Notes: generated from the letters alone by a model not told the origin. DNA of 64,000 nt from Anaerolineae bacterium (GCA_025454525.1 JALOOG010000019.1:1-64000); one strand, 5' to 3'. Shown: positions 43,322-53,149, counted from the first letter of the stretch. Made by a program: numbers and translations.

Positions 43322-43807
43322 GTGGTGACTAAGATGAACATTAAAATTCGACGACAACAGCGAAAATCTTTGCTGATGAGGGTCGTCAGGGGGGGTGTAG
43401 AAGTTTATATCCCACGTTGGTTAAAACCCGACAGCGCCGAAGTCCAGATATTTATTCAGAAGGCATTGGTGCAATTAGAATCCAAGATCCCGCCCAAGCG
43501 CGAAGAGATCACCTCCCGCGCTACCTTGCGTGCCTTGACGACACGATGGGCCAAAAAGATGGGACTTCGCTTTAAGCGTGTCTCGTTTCGGGATATGCGT
43601 CGCAAATGGGGATCTTGTTCGTATAAGGGCAATATCACCCTGAATAGTGAGTTGTGTAGTGTGCCGATCGAACTTGCCGAATATGTGATCGTGCATGAAT
43701 TGGCGCATCTCAAAATCTTGGATCACAGTCCGGCGTTTTGGCAATTGGTGGAGCAGTATCTACCTGATTATGCGGATCGCAAAGAACGCTTAGAGGCTTA
43801 CTCGTAA
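43322..43807 (+). CDS. YgjP-like (DUF45/M48-type) metallopeptidase
   Basis: A 161-residue protein with the zinc motif VIVHELAHLKILDHSPAFW, a third ligand region in EQYLPDY, and FRDMRRKWGSCSYKGNITLN, all YgjP features. A GTG at 43322 is used; ATG 43334 is the alternative. The stop codon is embedded in the palindrome of dispersed element copy 4, so DNA element and gene end overlap. Confidence 0.88.
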   Translation: MVTKMNIKIRRQQRKSLLMRVVRGGVEVYIPRWLKPDSAEVQIFIQKALVQLESKIPPKREEITSRATLRALTTRWAKKMGLRFKRVSFRDMRRKWGSCSYKGNITLNSELCSVPIELAEYVIVHELAHLKILDHSPAFWQLVEQYLPDYADRKERLEAYS

Positions 43808-43836
43808 CATTTGTTACGATTTTTTCGCTCATTTGA
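43803..43836 (-). repeat. Dispersed intergenic element, copy 4 (reverse orientation)
   Basis: The perfect palindrome CGTAACATTTGTTACG (43803-43818), then ATTTTTTCGCTCATTTG, the reverse complement of CAAATGAGCGAAAAAAT in copy 2. The palindrome includes the stop codon of the YgjP-like gene. Confidence 0.8.
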
Positions 43837-44158
43837 GGATCGATCTCTTTTGATTGGAGCGTATGATGATCCGTTTGACTCTGGTGTCATTTTTTTCACT
43901 GATACCCGCTCTTCCGATCTTACAATCAGACTGAACTCACCGCCGCCTGTATTCTGCTCTTGGCTCTTGCTGCGATGATCAGACACATGGTGTCTATTCA
44001 TTCTGTCGTTTATCAAATTCTTTGTATGAATTTACTGCCGAAAAATTTTTCTTTTGACCGCCGCCCTCCGCCGCCGTTTAGTGTTACACTTGGATCAACT
44101 TGTGAATGTTGCCTTAACCAGAAGCAAATGTTTGCTTCTTTAAAACAGGAAAGAGGTT
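43837..44158. other. Gene-free stretch between the YgjP-like and ROK genes
   Basis: No credible gene is seen. The region holds a CCGCCGCCCTCCGCCGCCG tract (44058-44076) about 85 bases before the ROK start. AGGAAAGAGG just before 44159 is the ribosome-binding site. No confident promoter could be assigned. Confidence 0.6.
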
Positions 44159-45145
44159 ATGAACGATATTATTATCAGTATCGATCTCGGTGGGACACGT
44201 ATTCGTGCGGCACGTTTTAACACCCATTTACACATTCTAGAGCGTACCGAGACGCTCACGCTTGCCCATGAAGGGCAAGCGGCCGTGTTAGAACGGATCA
44301 AAGGCCTTGTACGGGAAGTTATGCCGGCCGATGGATCGAAAGTCTTAGGTATTGGCATTTCTGCACCGGGGCCTTTGAATCCACAAACAGGGGTGATCGT
44401 TGCGCCGCCTAACCTCAATGGTTGGCATAATGTCCCTTTGGGCGGAATTTTACGAGAAGCGTTTGATTTACCCGTGTATGTGGGGAATGATGCGAATGTG
44501 GCTGCTTTGGCGGAATACTTGCGTGGGGCAGCCAAAGGCAATTATCGTCATATCGTGTATGTCACCCATAGCACCGGCATTGGGAGCGGGATTATCACTG
44601 AAGGCAAGTTGTTACTAGGGCGTGATGGGTTAGCGGCTGAAGTTGGGCATATCCCGTTAGTGTTCGATCAGGGGCGGATCTCTACGCTTGAAAATGAAGC
44701 GGCGGGGCCGGATATGGCTGCACAAGCGGTTAAACGTATTCAAGCGGGAGAAACTTCCGCGATTGTCGATTTAGTGGACGGTGATCTAAGCCGTGTCACT
44801 GGGAGTATCGTCGGTCATGCGGCACAACAAGGGGATCCATTAGCCTTAGAGATTGTGCGCCGTAGTGGGATGTTATTGGGCTTAGGGATCGTGACCTTGT
44901 TGCATCTGTTTAATCCGGAGATCGTGATTGTCGGTGGTGGGGTGAGTACCTTGGGCGATCTGATCTTTACGCCGATGAAAGAGGCGATCGAACGTTACGC
45001 CCATGATCCGGCCTATTATCAAGACTTGGTGATCACGCACCCGACGTTAGGTGAAGATGTCAGTTTGGTTGGGGCAGCCGCGTTAGTCTTGACGCAAGGC
45101 GGCGGCATGGACATCACGGCCGCGGCGCAAAAATTAGCTTTGTAA
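44159..45145 (+). CDS. ROK-family sugar kinase (glucokinase-like)
   Basis: Probably phosphorylates glucose or a related sugar. The 328-residue protein has the ATP loop ISIDLGGTRIRAARF, GIGISAPGPLNPQTGV, VGNDANVAALAEY with the catalytic Asp, and HSTGIGSGIITEGKLLLG with LAAEVGHIP. The Cys-rich zinc motif of many ROK proteins is missing, as in other zinc-free members. No DNA-binding domain is attached, so it is a kinase rather than a repressor. Confidence 0.9.
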   Translation: MNDIIISIDLGGTRIRAARFNTHLHILERTETLTLAHEGQAAVLERIKGLVREVMPADGSKVLGIGISAPGPLNPQTGVIVAPPNLNGWHNVPLGGILREAFDLPVYVGNDANVAALAEYLRGAAKGNYRHIVYVTHSTGIGSGIITEGKLLLGRDGLAAEVGHIPLVFDQGRISTLENEAAGPDMAAQAVKRIQAGETSAIVDLVDGDLSRVTGSIVGHAAQQGDPLALEIVRRSGMLLGLGIVTLLHLFNPEIVIVGGGVSTLGDLIFTPMKEAIERYAHDPAYYQDLVITHPTLGEDVSLVGAAALVLTQGGGMDITAAAQKLAL

Positions 45146-45164
45146 GGTAAGGTTTTGATTGCTT

Positions 45165-45199
45165 TAAAGCGAGATCAAACGATCGATGATCTCGCTTTA
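45165..45199. terminator. Strong hairpin between convergent genes
   Basis: TAAAGCGAGATCA (45165-45177) pairs perfectly with TGATCTCGCTTTA (45187-45199). T tracts are short, but the place between two gene ends makes it a likely terminator. Confidence 0.7.
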
Positions 45200-45207
45200 G
45201 GTTCGCT

Positions 45208-45726
45208 TTAGACCGCAAAGTCTGTGCTGATCTGTTGCACCCATGCTCTGATCGCTTTCCAATCGCGGTAATCACCGCGTAAGTTTTCCGGCGTTTTTGC
45301 GCCGTCATATTGGAGGCCTAACGTCCAACGTTGCGACCAGTCGATCTCTTTAAGATCTAGGCGGCCAGCGAAAGCTGTTACCCCTTTAACGGGGATATTA
45401 CGCATCAATTCAGGTCGAAAATAATGGGTCAGCACATGATCATAGCCGTCTTCTTCCAAAACGCGAATACAGGTTAACCATACGTAGACAGATTTATGAT
45501 TTAAAGTATCACGATACCTTTGGACAAATGCGGTCATCTCACGCAACCACAGTCCATGATGAATGGCTGAACCCAAAATGACCTGATCGTATTGGTCGAT
45601 ATTTTGGATATTATTAACATTTTGAACACTGACTTGATAACCGTGTTCATCTAACACCCCGCCCATATATTGAGCGATTTCCGCAGTTGATCCATACATA
45701 CTTGCGTAAGCAACTAAAACACTCAT
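45208..45726 (-). CDS. Flavodoxin-domain protein (HemG-like)
   Basis: A 172-residue flavodoxin: FMN phosphate loop YASMYGSTAEIAQYMG, then VILGSAIHHGLWL and TAFAGRLDLKEIDW. This matches the menaquinone-dependent protoporphyrinogen oxidase-like group, but the heme role is not shown by neighbours. ATG 45726 with GAGGGGAAA is preferred; a TTG at 45792 would overlap the GNAT gene. It follows the GNAT gene on the same strand. Confidence 0.82.
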   Translation of the reverse strand: MSVLVAYASMYGSTAEIAQYMGGVLDEHGYQVSVQNVNNIQNIDQYDQVILGSAIHHGLWLREMTAFVQRYRDTLNHKSVYVWLTCIRVLEEDGYDHVLTHYFRPELMRNIPVKGVTAFAGRLDLKEIDWSQRWTLGLQYDGAKTPENLRGDYRDWKAIRAWVQQISTDFAV

Positions 45727-45788
45727 TTTCCCCTCAATTGTGTCATGATTCTCATCTTCACTTAATGATAGAGCCATTTTGAGGTTTT

Positions 45789-46445
45789 TCAATTGAGGGT
45801 TTTACACCAGAAACGGTAACGGCCGATCAAACGATAGCCTAGCTGATGTGCATCCTCTGATAAGGTGGTGTCTGCTTCAGGGATCAACACCCCCGCGATT
45901 TGAGGTGTTAACGCCCGTGCTGTGCTTAGCGCTTGGGCAGATAAGACCCCTTCGATCCATAACCCGCGATAGGTGAGGGTTTGAATCGGGATCAGATGTG
46001 CGTTTAGCGGGGGTTTTTGATCAGGATCGGGTTGCGACTCGGCGATCCAAAGCCTTTGAGGGGCGCTAGGGGCAAACCCAAAGCGTGCAAAGGCATTTTC
46101 CGCACCGAGATTGCCATGTGCGATTACGGCCCGTGCTAATTCACCTTGGGCCGATTTTAGGATCGCATCGATCAAGCCCGAACCGACTCCGATCCGCTGA
46201 CAATGGGGATGTACTGCCAGTAAATCGATCTCCCAACGCACGCTCCCGTTTTCGGCGATGGTTGTAAACGCATCCACATAACCAATCGACCGATGTGAGT
46301 CAACTGCTAACAGCGTGAGGCGTTCAGGTTGGGCTAAGGCGGATTCGATCGTCGTGATCGCTATTTGTTCAGAGGGCCAGACCGTATCATGTAAAGCGGC
46401 GATGATCGGTGCGTCGTCAAGTTGAGCAGGGCGAATTGTCCACAT
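45789..46445 (-). CDS. GNAT-family N-acetyltransferase
   Basis: A 218-residue protein: IRPAQLDDAPIIAALHDTVWP, then EIDLLAVHPHCQRIGVGSGL (acetyl-CoA loop, Q/RxxGxG), and FARFGFAPSAP. The last 60 residues are an extension without a recognised domain. It is divergent from the MFS fusion gene and heads the flavodoxin unit. The acceptor is unknown. Confidence 0.78.
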   Translation of the reverse strand: MWTIRPAQLDDAPIIAALHDTVWPSEQIAITTIESALAQPERLTLLAVDSHRSIGYVDAFTTIAENGSVRWEIDLLAVHPHCQRIGVGSGLIDAILKSAQGELARAVIAHGNLGAENAFARFGFAPSAPQRLWIAESQPDPDQKPPLNAHLIPIQTLTYRGLWIEGVLSAQALSTARALTPQIAGVLIPEADTTLSEDAHQLGYRLIGRYRFWCKTLN

Positions 46446-46523
46446 CAGTTTTATCCTTAGTGTATTTCAAGATCACCCTATGATAAACTTGCAGGGGCTT
46501 GATAGGTAGGTTAGGAGCATTCG

Positions 46524-48089
46524 TTGAAGAATCGGTATCTTTACCTGACGGTGTTTATCAGTGGCATGGTGACACTCGCGATTGAATTGGCAGCCTCACG
46601 CTTGTTAGGCAACGTGTTCGGGACGAGTAACATCGTGTGGGCCAATGTGATCGGGTTGATCTTGTTGTATTTAACCGTCGGTTATTTCTTAGGTGGACGT
46701 TGGGCGGATCGATCGCCATATCCACAAACGCTATATACGATCTTGGTGTGGGCGGCCTTTTTATGCGCGTTGATCCCGTTGATCGCTCGGCCGGTGATCC
46801 AAACTGCGGCCGTAGCTGTGGTTGAGGCTGAGGCCGCGCTTGCGCTTGGATCGTTTATCTCGATTTTGGTGTTGTTTTCGATTCCCGTTACTTTACTTGG
46901 CACGGTCTCACCCTTTGCGATCCGCTTAGCGCTCAACGAAACGGGGGATGCTGGTCGTATTTCCGGCACGATTTACGCCATTAGCACCCTAGGGAGCTTA
47001 TTAGGCACATTTTTACCGACCCTGTTTTTAATCCCAGAATTGGGTACGTTTCGCACGTTTTTGTTGTTTTCTGGCATTTTGTATTTGATCGGGTGGATCG
47101 GGTTATGGCAGATCGTTAAAACCCGTGCGTTGCGTTGGTTATGGATGCCCGTCGTGATCCTGATTTTAGCGATCGTGATGCTCAACGGGCCGTTGCGTGC
47201 GCCGCTGGCGGATGCGGCCTTATTGTATGAAGATGAATCCGCCTATAATTTTATCCAAGTGCAGGAAGACCGCGACGGTTATCGCTACTTGTATCTCAAT
47301 GAGGGGCAAGGCGTACACAGCATTTATCATCCGACGATCTACTATTATGGGGGGACGTGGGATTATTTTTTGGCCGCGCCTTTTTTTGCAGCGGATATCA
47401 CCCCCGATCAAGTCGATTCGCTCTTGGTGATCGGATTAGCGGCCGGCACGATCCCGCGTCAATATCAGCATGTTTACGGGGATATTCGGATGGTTGGAGT
47501 TGAAATTGACGGTGAGATCATCAATGCCGGTCAAACCTATTTCGGACTCGACCAATTGCCGACCTTGGCGTATCACGCGCAAGACGGCCGGTATGTTTTA
47601 AATCAATTAGATGAGCAGTTTGATGTGATCGCGATTGATGCGTATCGCCCTCCGTATATCCCATGGCATTTGACCACCGTCGAATTTTTTCGCGAAGTGC
47701 GCGATCATTTAGGGGAAAATGGGGTGGTTGCGATCAATGTGGGGCGGACTCCCACCGATCGGCGTTTGGTTGATGCGTTGTCAAATGTGTTGGGCATGGT
47801 CTATCCGAGTGTCTACGCGATCGATGTGCCGCGTTCCTTCAACACCATTTTGATCGCCACCCGACAATCGACCACGACAGAGGATTTTTTATTGAATGTA
47901 GCAACGATCAATCAGCGTGCCGATCTATCCCCGGTGTTACGGGAGGTGTTAGCTTCTAGCACGGCGGCGCTTGTCCCGGTCAACCGCGCTGATGTGGTTT
48001 TTACGGATGATCGTGCGCCTGTGGAAACCCTAGTGGATTCTTTGGTACTCAATTTTCTATTATTTGGAGACACAGCACAGCTGCGTTAG
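46524..48089 (+). CDS. Fused MFS-type membrane domain and spermidine synthase-like protein
   Basis: A 521-residue protein. About seven membrane helices in residues 1-220 (SGMVTLAIELAASRLLGNVF, PVTLLGTVSPFAIRLAL) are followed by a cytosolic spermidine synthase-like Rossmann domain (LLVIGLAAGTIPRQYQHVYG, MVGVEIDGEIINAGQTYF, FDVIAIDAYRPPYIPWHLTT). The usual GGGxG of true synthases is IGLAAGT here, so the reaction may differ. The start is TTG with TTAGGAGC upstream. It is followed after 13 bases by the globin gene. Confidence 0.83.
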   Translation: MKNRYLYLTVFISGMVTLAIELAASRLLGNVFGTSNIVWANVIGLILLYLTVGYFLGGRWADRSPYPQTLYTILVWAAFLCALIPLIARPVIQTAAVAVVEAEAALALGSFISILVLFSIPVTLLGTVSPFAIRLALNETGDAGRISGTIYAISTLGSLLGTFLPTLFLIPELGTFRTFLLFSGILYLIGWIGLWQIVKTRALRWLWMPVVILILAIVMLNGPLRAPLADAALLYEDESAYNFIQVQEDRDGYRYLYLNEGQGVHSIYHPTIYYYGGTWDYFLAAPFFAADITPDQVDSLLVIGLAAGTIPRQYQHVYGDIRMVGVEIDGEIINAGQTYFGLDQLPTLAYHAQDGRYVLNQLDEQFDVIAIDAYRPPYIPWHLTTVEFFREVRDHLGENGVVAINVGRTPTDRRLVDALSNVLGMVYPSVYAIDVPRSFNTILIATRQSTTTEDFLLNVATINQRADLSPVLREVLASSTAALVPVNRADVVFTDDRAPVETLVDSLVLNFLLFGDTAQLR

Positions 48090-48102
48090 CAAATGAGGTT
48101 TT

Positions 48103-48474
48103 ATGGATCATCGAACCATTTACGAGATTATCGGCGGGGATGAGACTTTACAGCACTTAGTGGATGAATTTTATGCACGGGTAGAAGCCGATCCGACCCT
48201 GCGCCCGATGTTCCCAGAGGATCTTGAAGAGGGCAAACGTTGGCAATTTTTGTTTCTCAAACAATATTTCGGAGGTGATCCCGATTATATGGCGATTCGT
48301 GGACATCCTCGCTTACGGATGCGTCATTCACCGTTTCCAATTGATCAACAGGCGCGGGACGCTTGGCTCTCACACATGATCGCGGCAATGGAAACGATCG
48401 GCATCAGCGATCCCGCCTATAGCATCATGCGTGAGTATTTTGAACGCGCCTCTGAATTTATGATCAACCGTTAA
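48103..48474 (+). CDS. Truncated hemoglobin, group II (trHbO-like)
   Basis: Binds heme and O2 or NO. The 123-residue protein starts TIYEIIGGDETLQHLVDEFY, has FPEDLEEGKRWQFLFLKQYFGG and the proximal histidine in HPRLRMRHSPFP. Length and the YFGGPxxYxxxRGHPxLRxRH pattern (here YFGGDPDYMAIRGHPRLRMRH) are typical of group II. It sits in a run of plus-strand genes with short gaps. Confidence 0.93.
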   Translation: MDHRTIYEIIGGDETLQHLVDEFYARVEADPTLRPMFPEDLEEGKRWQFLFLKQYFGGDPDYMAIRGHPRLRMRHSPFPIDQQARDAWLSHMIAAMETIGISDPAYSIMREYFERASEFMINR

Positions 48475-48494
48475 AACTTAAGGGAAAAAAGCCT

Positions 48495-48890
48495 ATGGCC
48501 CGTAAAAAATCCGCCCCGATCCCACCCGCTGATCCCCCGTATGATGCCATGGTGCGTCGCTTGTTACGTTTGCCACGTTTATTGCGGATCATCTTGATCT
48601 TTGTGCCTACTTTTGCGGTGACGTTGGTGATCGCACCGGTGATTGATGCGCTCTATTTACGCTATTTTTTCACACCAGAAACGCGCATATTGCCTTCACT
48701 GGTGATCGCCGGAGTCGCGTTAGTGATGTACATGATCGGTTGGGTGTTGATCGTAGGCACGAGTGGCGAACAACCTGAAGAACGTCAAGCGGCGGTGTGG
48801 TATACGATCGCTTCGATTTTAACCGTTTTACTAGCCTTTATGTGGTTAACCTACCTGTTTTTTACCAATTTGCGGATTGGGGATAGCTAA
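48495..48890 (+). CDS. Small membrane protein of unknown function
   Basis: A 131-residue protein with a basic, Pro-rich N terminus and three or four hydrophobic helices (IILIFVPTFAVTLVIAPVI, PSLVIAGVALVMYMIGWVLI, IASILTVLLAFMWLTYLFF). No family is recognised. Its stop is directly followed by the ATG of the next gene, so the two are probably co-translated. Confidence 0.65.
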   Translation: MARKKSAPIPPADPPYDAMVRRLLRLPRLLRIILIFVPTFAVTLVIAPVIDALYLRYFFTPETRILPSLVIAGVALVMYMIGWVLIVGTSGEQPEERQAAVWYTIASILTVLLAFMWLTYLFFTNLRIGDS

Positions 48891-49862
48891 ATGATCGAAG
48901 CTTTTGTGATCATCTTTTGTTTAGCGTTGAGTGTCTCGCTTGCGGTCATGCCGATCAGCATCGCTTTAGGACATCGGTGGGGGATTGTCGCAATCCCCGG
49001 CGGACGTAGGAAACACGAAGGCCAGATCTCTAAGTTAGGCGGGATCGCGGTCTTTGCAGGTTTTATGATCGCCGCTATGGCCGCGCAATTTTTGCCGATC
49101 CCACGTTTTGATCCTAACGAGTTGATCCGCTTCACGGGGTTGATGCTAGGCGCTGTGCTGATCTTCATCGTCGGTTTGATCGATGACAAGTATGAACTTA
49201 ACGCGCTGCAATTGGGAGTCGCGCAAATTTTTACGGCTGGGATCGCGGTTGGCTTTCAGATCTTTATCGAGACGGTCAATAACCCGCTTACGGCGCAACA
49301 AACCGATCGTTTTCCGTTTCTGGTGACAGTGACTTTAAGCATGTTTTGGTTCGGGGTGATGATCAACACGGTCAACTTTCTCGACGGACTCGACGGACTC
49401 GCGGGCGGAGTCGCCTTCATCTGTAGTTTGATGTTGTTCATTCACAGCGCCTTTATCCTGAATCAGACCAGCGTTAGCTTGTTGCCACTGGCCTTAATGG
49501 GCGCATCGCTTGGTTTTCTGCTCTATAACTTTAACCCGGCCAAGATATTTTTAGGTGGGGGGGCCTATCTCTTAGGTTATTTGATCGGCGCATTAAGCAT
49601 CATCGGCGGGGCAAAAATGGCTACGATCCTCATGGTGATGGGCTTGCCGTTAATGGATTTTGCGTGGCAAGTGATCAGCCGGCTTCGGCGCGGTAAAAAC
49701 CCGATGCAAGGCGATCGCGGTCATCTGCATTTTCGGCTATTGGATCTCGGTTACGGACAACGGTCAATTACCATGTTAGTGTTGATCTTGGCCGGTTTTG
49801 CCATGATCGCACGGCAAGAAACCCGTGATCTTGCCCCGATCAAAAGCATCAAAAGTGAATAA
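48891..49862 (+). CDS. WecA/TagO/MraY-family glycosyl-1-phosphate transferase
   Basis: Membrane enzyme that puts a sugar-phosphate on undecaprenyl phosphate to start a cell-surface glycan. The 323-residue, roughly ten-helix protein has RRKHEGQISKLGGIAVF, the Asp pair in GLIDDKYEL, NTVNFLDGLDGLAGG and the His motif GDRGHLHFRLLDLG. These fit WecA/TagO better than MraY. The GT-C-like protein at 1814 could act in a related pathway. Confidence 0.9.
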   Translation: MIEAFVIIFCLALSVSLAVMPISIALGHRWGIVAIPGGRRKHEGQISKLGGIAVFAGFMIAAMAAQFLPIPRFDPNELIRFTGLMLGAVLIFIVGLIDDKYELNALQLGVAQIFTAGIAVGFQIFIETVNNPLTAQQTDRFPFLVTVTLSMFWFGVMINTVNFLDGLDGLAGGVAFICSLMLFIHSAFILNQTSVSLLPLALMGASLGFLLYNFNPAKIFLGGGAYLLGYLIGALSIIGGAKMATILMVMGLPLMDFAWQVISRLRRGKNPMQGDRGHLHFRLLDLGYGQRSITMLVLILAGFAMIARQETRDLAPIKSIKSE

Positions 49863-49867
49863 ATCTA

Positions 49868-51013
49868 CTAGCCTTCATTTTCGCGGTAATCGTCGTAAAT
49901 TTCATCGTCGGGTGAAGGTGAGTCGTCCACATCTTCATAAACAGGTTCGTCGGAAGCGGTGATCGGGGCAGCGGTAGTTGTCACCACATCTGGCTCAATT
50001 CGGCGCGGACGTTCTGGCAATGGAAGGGGTTTTTGAACGGCGGGTAATACGGCGCTTGGGGTTTGTGTGACGATCTCATCGCCGGGCGCGCCGGGAAGTG
50101 GCAAGGGTAAGCGGTAAATTGACGGCGGTCCACCGGCGGATAAGGCCGGGCGTTCTTTGCGTTGTTGAAGGGCTTTTCGGGCCTTTTGACGTTCGGCCTC
50201 TCGTTGTGCGAGAATTTCTGAACGACGCATCGCGATCAACTTGCCATTTTTAAAGGTCGCGCTATCTCCGGTGATATATTCGATCGTGTTTTCGATGATC
50301 GCAAGGATGACGATCCCCGCGCCATTTAAGATCGCGATCACCGCAAATAAGGCTGAAAACGAATTGAGGATATTGAGGATTTGGGGTGCAATCGATCCGC
50401 CGATCTCATCCGCCAACCCCACCAACACCAATGCTACTACGATCACAAGCAAAACGATAAAAATCGGCTGAAATTCGCGAAATACCTTGGTGTTTGAGGG
50501 AATCATGGTATTGCTGATCGCCAAGACAAAATACATCCATAACCAAAAATCCGGCGCGCTCACAAAATGAGCGATCGCGGCGGAGAACGCATCTAATGTG
50601 CCGGGTTGTAACAAGGTGAAGGCGGTTTGAAAATCGAACACATTGACCGCAATCCAATAGATGATCACCAACGCGGCGATCGGCGGAAAAATGCTGATCA
50701 CCGCGACTTTAAAAGGGGGGGCTTTTTTGTGGAGTTTGATAAAGTTGAGGCGTAATTCCGCCACTTCTTGTTTTTCTGGAAACCCGATCGCACGATCGGC
50801 GCGGACATCAAACATCCCGGCCGCTAACCAGTAGACGATCTCATGTAAGATCACCCCCGGCAAGAAGAAGGTATAAAAAAAGATCGTGGTGGTTTGAAGG
50901 TTTTTGGTGACTAACCAGCCCACTTTAAAGATGTGTTGATGCAACCAGCTTTCCATACTCCGTAAGACGGAAAATAGGAATACCAGCAATAAGGCCGCGC
51001 CGATCACGTCCAA
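49868..51013 (-). CDS. Membrane protein resembling an M50 protease with a degenerate active site
   Basis: A 381-residue protein with about six membrane helices, then a 130-residue charged and Pro-rich cytosolic tail ending in an acidic stretch. The segment LPGVILHEIVYWLAAGMFDV has the shape of the M50 motif but the second zinc His is Tyr (HEIVY for HExxH). A second partial motif for the third zinc ligand is not evident. It may be a catalytically dead relative. It lies 8 bases downstream of tpiA on the same strand. Confidence 0.6.
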   Translation of the reverse strand: MDVIGAALLLVFLFSVLRSMESWLHQHIFKVGWLVTKNLQTTTIFFYTFFLPGVILHEIVYWLAAGMFDVRADRAIGFPEKQEVAELRLNFIKLHKKAPPFKVAVISIFPPIAALVIIYWIAVNVFDFQTAFTLLQPGTLDAFSAAIAHFVSAPDFWLWMYFVLAISNTMIPSNTKVFREFQPIFIVLLVIVVALVLVGLADEIGGSIAPQILNILNSFSALFAVIAILNGAGIVILAIIENTIEYITGDSATFKNGKLIAMRRSEILAQREAERQKARKALQQRKERPALSAGGPPSIYRLPLPLPGAPGDEIVTQTPSAVLPAVQKPLPLPERPRRIEPDVVTTTAAPITASDEPVYEDVDDSPSPDDEIYDDYRENEG

Positions 51014-51021
51014 GTCGTTAT

Positions 51022-51792
51022 TTACCCTTTGATTTGATCCGTAATTTCGACCAATCGCACAAACTCATCCACTTTTAGCGATGCTCCACCGACCAAGGCA
51101 CCGTCAATATCGGGGTATTGCATGTATTCTTCCATGTTGGAGGATTTGACACTGCCTCCATATTGAATACGTATGGTTTGCGCGATCGTTTCGCCATACA
51201 ATTCGGTGATTGTACCGCGTACTGTGTTTTTAACGATTTCGTTTGCAAATTCTCCTGTCGCATTACGTCCAGTGCCGATCGCCCAAATCGGTTCATAAGC
51301 GATCACGATCTGTTGCATTTGTTCACCGCTCACCCCTTGCAACGCGGCGCGCAATTGTCCGCTGACAAATTCATGCGTACTACCCGCTTGATTCAAGGCA
51401 TCACTTTCACCCACGGCAAGGATTGGTTTCAACCCATGCGCCAAGGCCGCTTTCACCTTGCGATTGATGATCTCATCAGTTTCATTCAAGTATTGACGGA
51501 CTTCAGAATGCCCGATGATCACGTATTCCGCGAGTCCTTGTAACATCGGGGGCGCGATCTGGGAAGTAAATGCGCCCGATGTTTCCCAATGCACATTTTG
51601 AGCGCCAACTTTCAGCGGGGTATCCTCTAAGCGATCCGCTACAAAGGGTAAGGCAATAAACGTCGGGCAGATCACGCGCTCCACATTATCAAACCGGATC
51701 AATTGTGGCACAAGATCGTTGATAAAGCGCCGCGATTCATCTAAGGTGAGGTTCATCTTCCAATTGGCCGCAACAATCGGGGTACGAGTCAT
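51022..51792 (-). CDS. tpiA: Triosephosphate isomerase
   Basis: Interconverts the two triose phosphates. From ATG 51792 the protein is 256 residues with VAANWKMNLT, YVIIGHSEVRQYL (catalytic His), VIAYEPIWAIGTGR (catalytic Glu) and RIQYGGSVKSSNM. GAGGAGAAAA precedes this ATG, so the open frame's extension to 51846 is rejected. It follows pgk after a terminator. Confidence 0.97.
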   Translation of the reverse strand: MTRTPIVAANWKMNLTLDESRRFINDLVPQLIRFDNVERVICPTFIALPFVADRLEDTPLKVGAQNVHWETSGAFTSQIAPPMLQGLAEYVIIGHSEVRQYLNETDEIINRKVKAALAHGLKPILAVGESDALNQAGSTHEFVSGQLRAALQGVSGEQMQQIVIAYEPIWAIGTGRNATGEFANEIVKNTVRGTITELYGETIAQTIRIQYGGSVKSSNMEEYMQYPDIDGALVGGASLKVDEFVRLVEITDQIKG

Positions 51793-51885
51793 ATTCTTTT
51801 CTCCTCTGGGTGTGCGATACAGACATCTCATTTTAACCAATAACACAGGGCCTTAGATGAGAGTCTGCGTTATTCTAATCTAAAC

Positions 51886-51912
51886 AAAAAGGGACACTTT
51901 GTCTGTGTCCCT
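51886..51912 (-). terminator. Intrinsic terminator between pgk and tpiA
   Basis: GGGACAC (51891-51897) and GTGTCCC (51905-51911) form the stem. The minus-strand reading is followed by TTTTTG. Confidence 0.85.
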
Positions 51913-51938
51913 CTAGCGAAATTATCAACCTGTTAACC

Positions 51939-53126
51939 TTAGCGATCGCGGATCGCGGCCACACCGGGTAATTCTTTGCCTTCTAACATCTCTAAACTCG
52001 CACCGCCACCCGTGGAAATATGGGTGATCTGGTCAGCAAGTCCCGATTGTTCTACCGCTGCCACTGAGTCACCGCCCCCGATGATGGTGGTCGCACCTTT
52101 AGCCGTTTCACCCGCTAAGGCCTGTGCGATCGCAAATGTGCCTTTAGCGAATGTGGGCATTTCAAATACACCCATCGGGCCGTTCCAAACCACCGTTTTT
52201 GCGCCGTTTAAATGTGCTTGGTAGGCTTGGATCGTCTCTGGCCCAATGTCATAGATCGCCCAACCTTCCGGCACACCCGCGCTCACCGCGATCGTTTGGG
52301 TGTTTGCACCTTCTTCAAATTTATCGCCTAGAACTGCATCAGAGGGGAGAATCAGCTTATCGCCGCCTTTTTGCAGAAGCATCTTAGCGGTTTCTAGCGC
52401 CTCATCTTCAACCAGTGATTTTCCCATCGCATGGCCTTGCGCCTTAAAGAACGTGTTGGCCATACCGCCGCCGATCAACAACTTATCGCATTTATCAAGC
52501 AGGGCTTCGATCACCGCGATCTTATCTGAGACTTTCGCGCCCCCAAGAATCGCCACAAATGGACGTTGCGGGTTTTCTAAGGCGGTCGCAAGATAATCGA
52601 TCTCTTTTTCCATCAACAAACCCGAATACGCCGGAAGATGTGTCGAAACACCGACATTTGACGCATGAGCGCGATGTGCCGTTCCGAACGCATCATTGAC
52701 AAAAATATCCCCTAACGCGGCCATTTTTTGGGCTAAATCAGGATCATTTTTCTCTTCACCTTTGTAGAAGCGGGTATTTTCGACCAACAACACGCCGCCT
52801 TGTGGCAATTGATCGATCGCGGCGCTCACTTGATCGCCAACCGTATCCTCAACAAAGGCAACTTCTTGACCTAATAAGGCCGCTAAGGCCGGCGCAATCG
52901 GACGTAACGAAAATTCGGGTGTCGGGCCGCCTTTAGGCCGCCCTAAATGTGACATCAAGATCACCGCCCGCGGTGATTGTTCTAAGATATATTGGAGCGT
53001 GGGAACGGCTGACCGAATCCGCGTATCATCGGTGATCGTATCACCTTCTAAGGGGACGTTAAAATCCACCCGCACGAGTACCCGCTTGCCATTGAAATCA
53101 GCATCACGTACTGTCATTTTGTTCAT
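51939..53126 (-). CDS. pgk: Phosphoglycerate kinase
   Basis: Transfers phosphate between 1,3-bisphosphoglycerate and ADP. The 395-residue protein has [64 protein letters not shown] and the nucleotide loop [17 protein letters not shown] 53126 or 53117 (MTVRDADF) could serve. A terminator lies between it and gapA, so the two are partly uncoupled. Confidence 0.98.
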   Translation of the reverse strand: MNKMTVRDADFNGKRVLVRVDFNVPLEGDTITDDTRIRSAVPTLQYILEQSPRAVILMSHLGRPKGGPTPEFSLRPIAPALAALLGQEVAFVEDTVGDQVSAAIDQLPQGGVLLVENTRFYKGEEKNDPDLAQKMAALGDIFVNDAFGTAHRAHASNVGVSTHLPAYSGLLMEKEIDYLATALENPQRPFVAILGGAKVSDKIAVIEALLDKCDKLLIGGGMANTFFKAQGHAMGKSLVEDEALETAKMLLQKGGDKLILPSDAVLGDKFEEGANTQTIAVSAGVPEGWAIYDIGPETIQAYQAHLNGAKTVVWNGPMGVFEMPTFAKGTFAIAQALAGETAKGATTIIGGGDSVAAVEQSGLADQITHISTGGGASLEMLEGKELPGVAAIRDR

Positions 53127-53149
53127 ATTAGGGAAGTCCTTTGATAGAC

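Noticed and set aside
43960-44220. Plus-strand frame of 86 codons before the ROK kinase
   Set aside because: It runs into the ROK gene in another frame, has no ribosome-binding site and shows no protein-like pattern.
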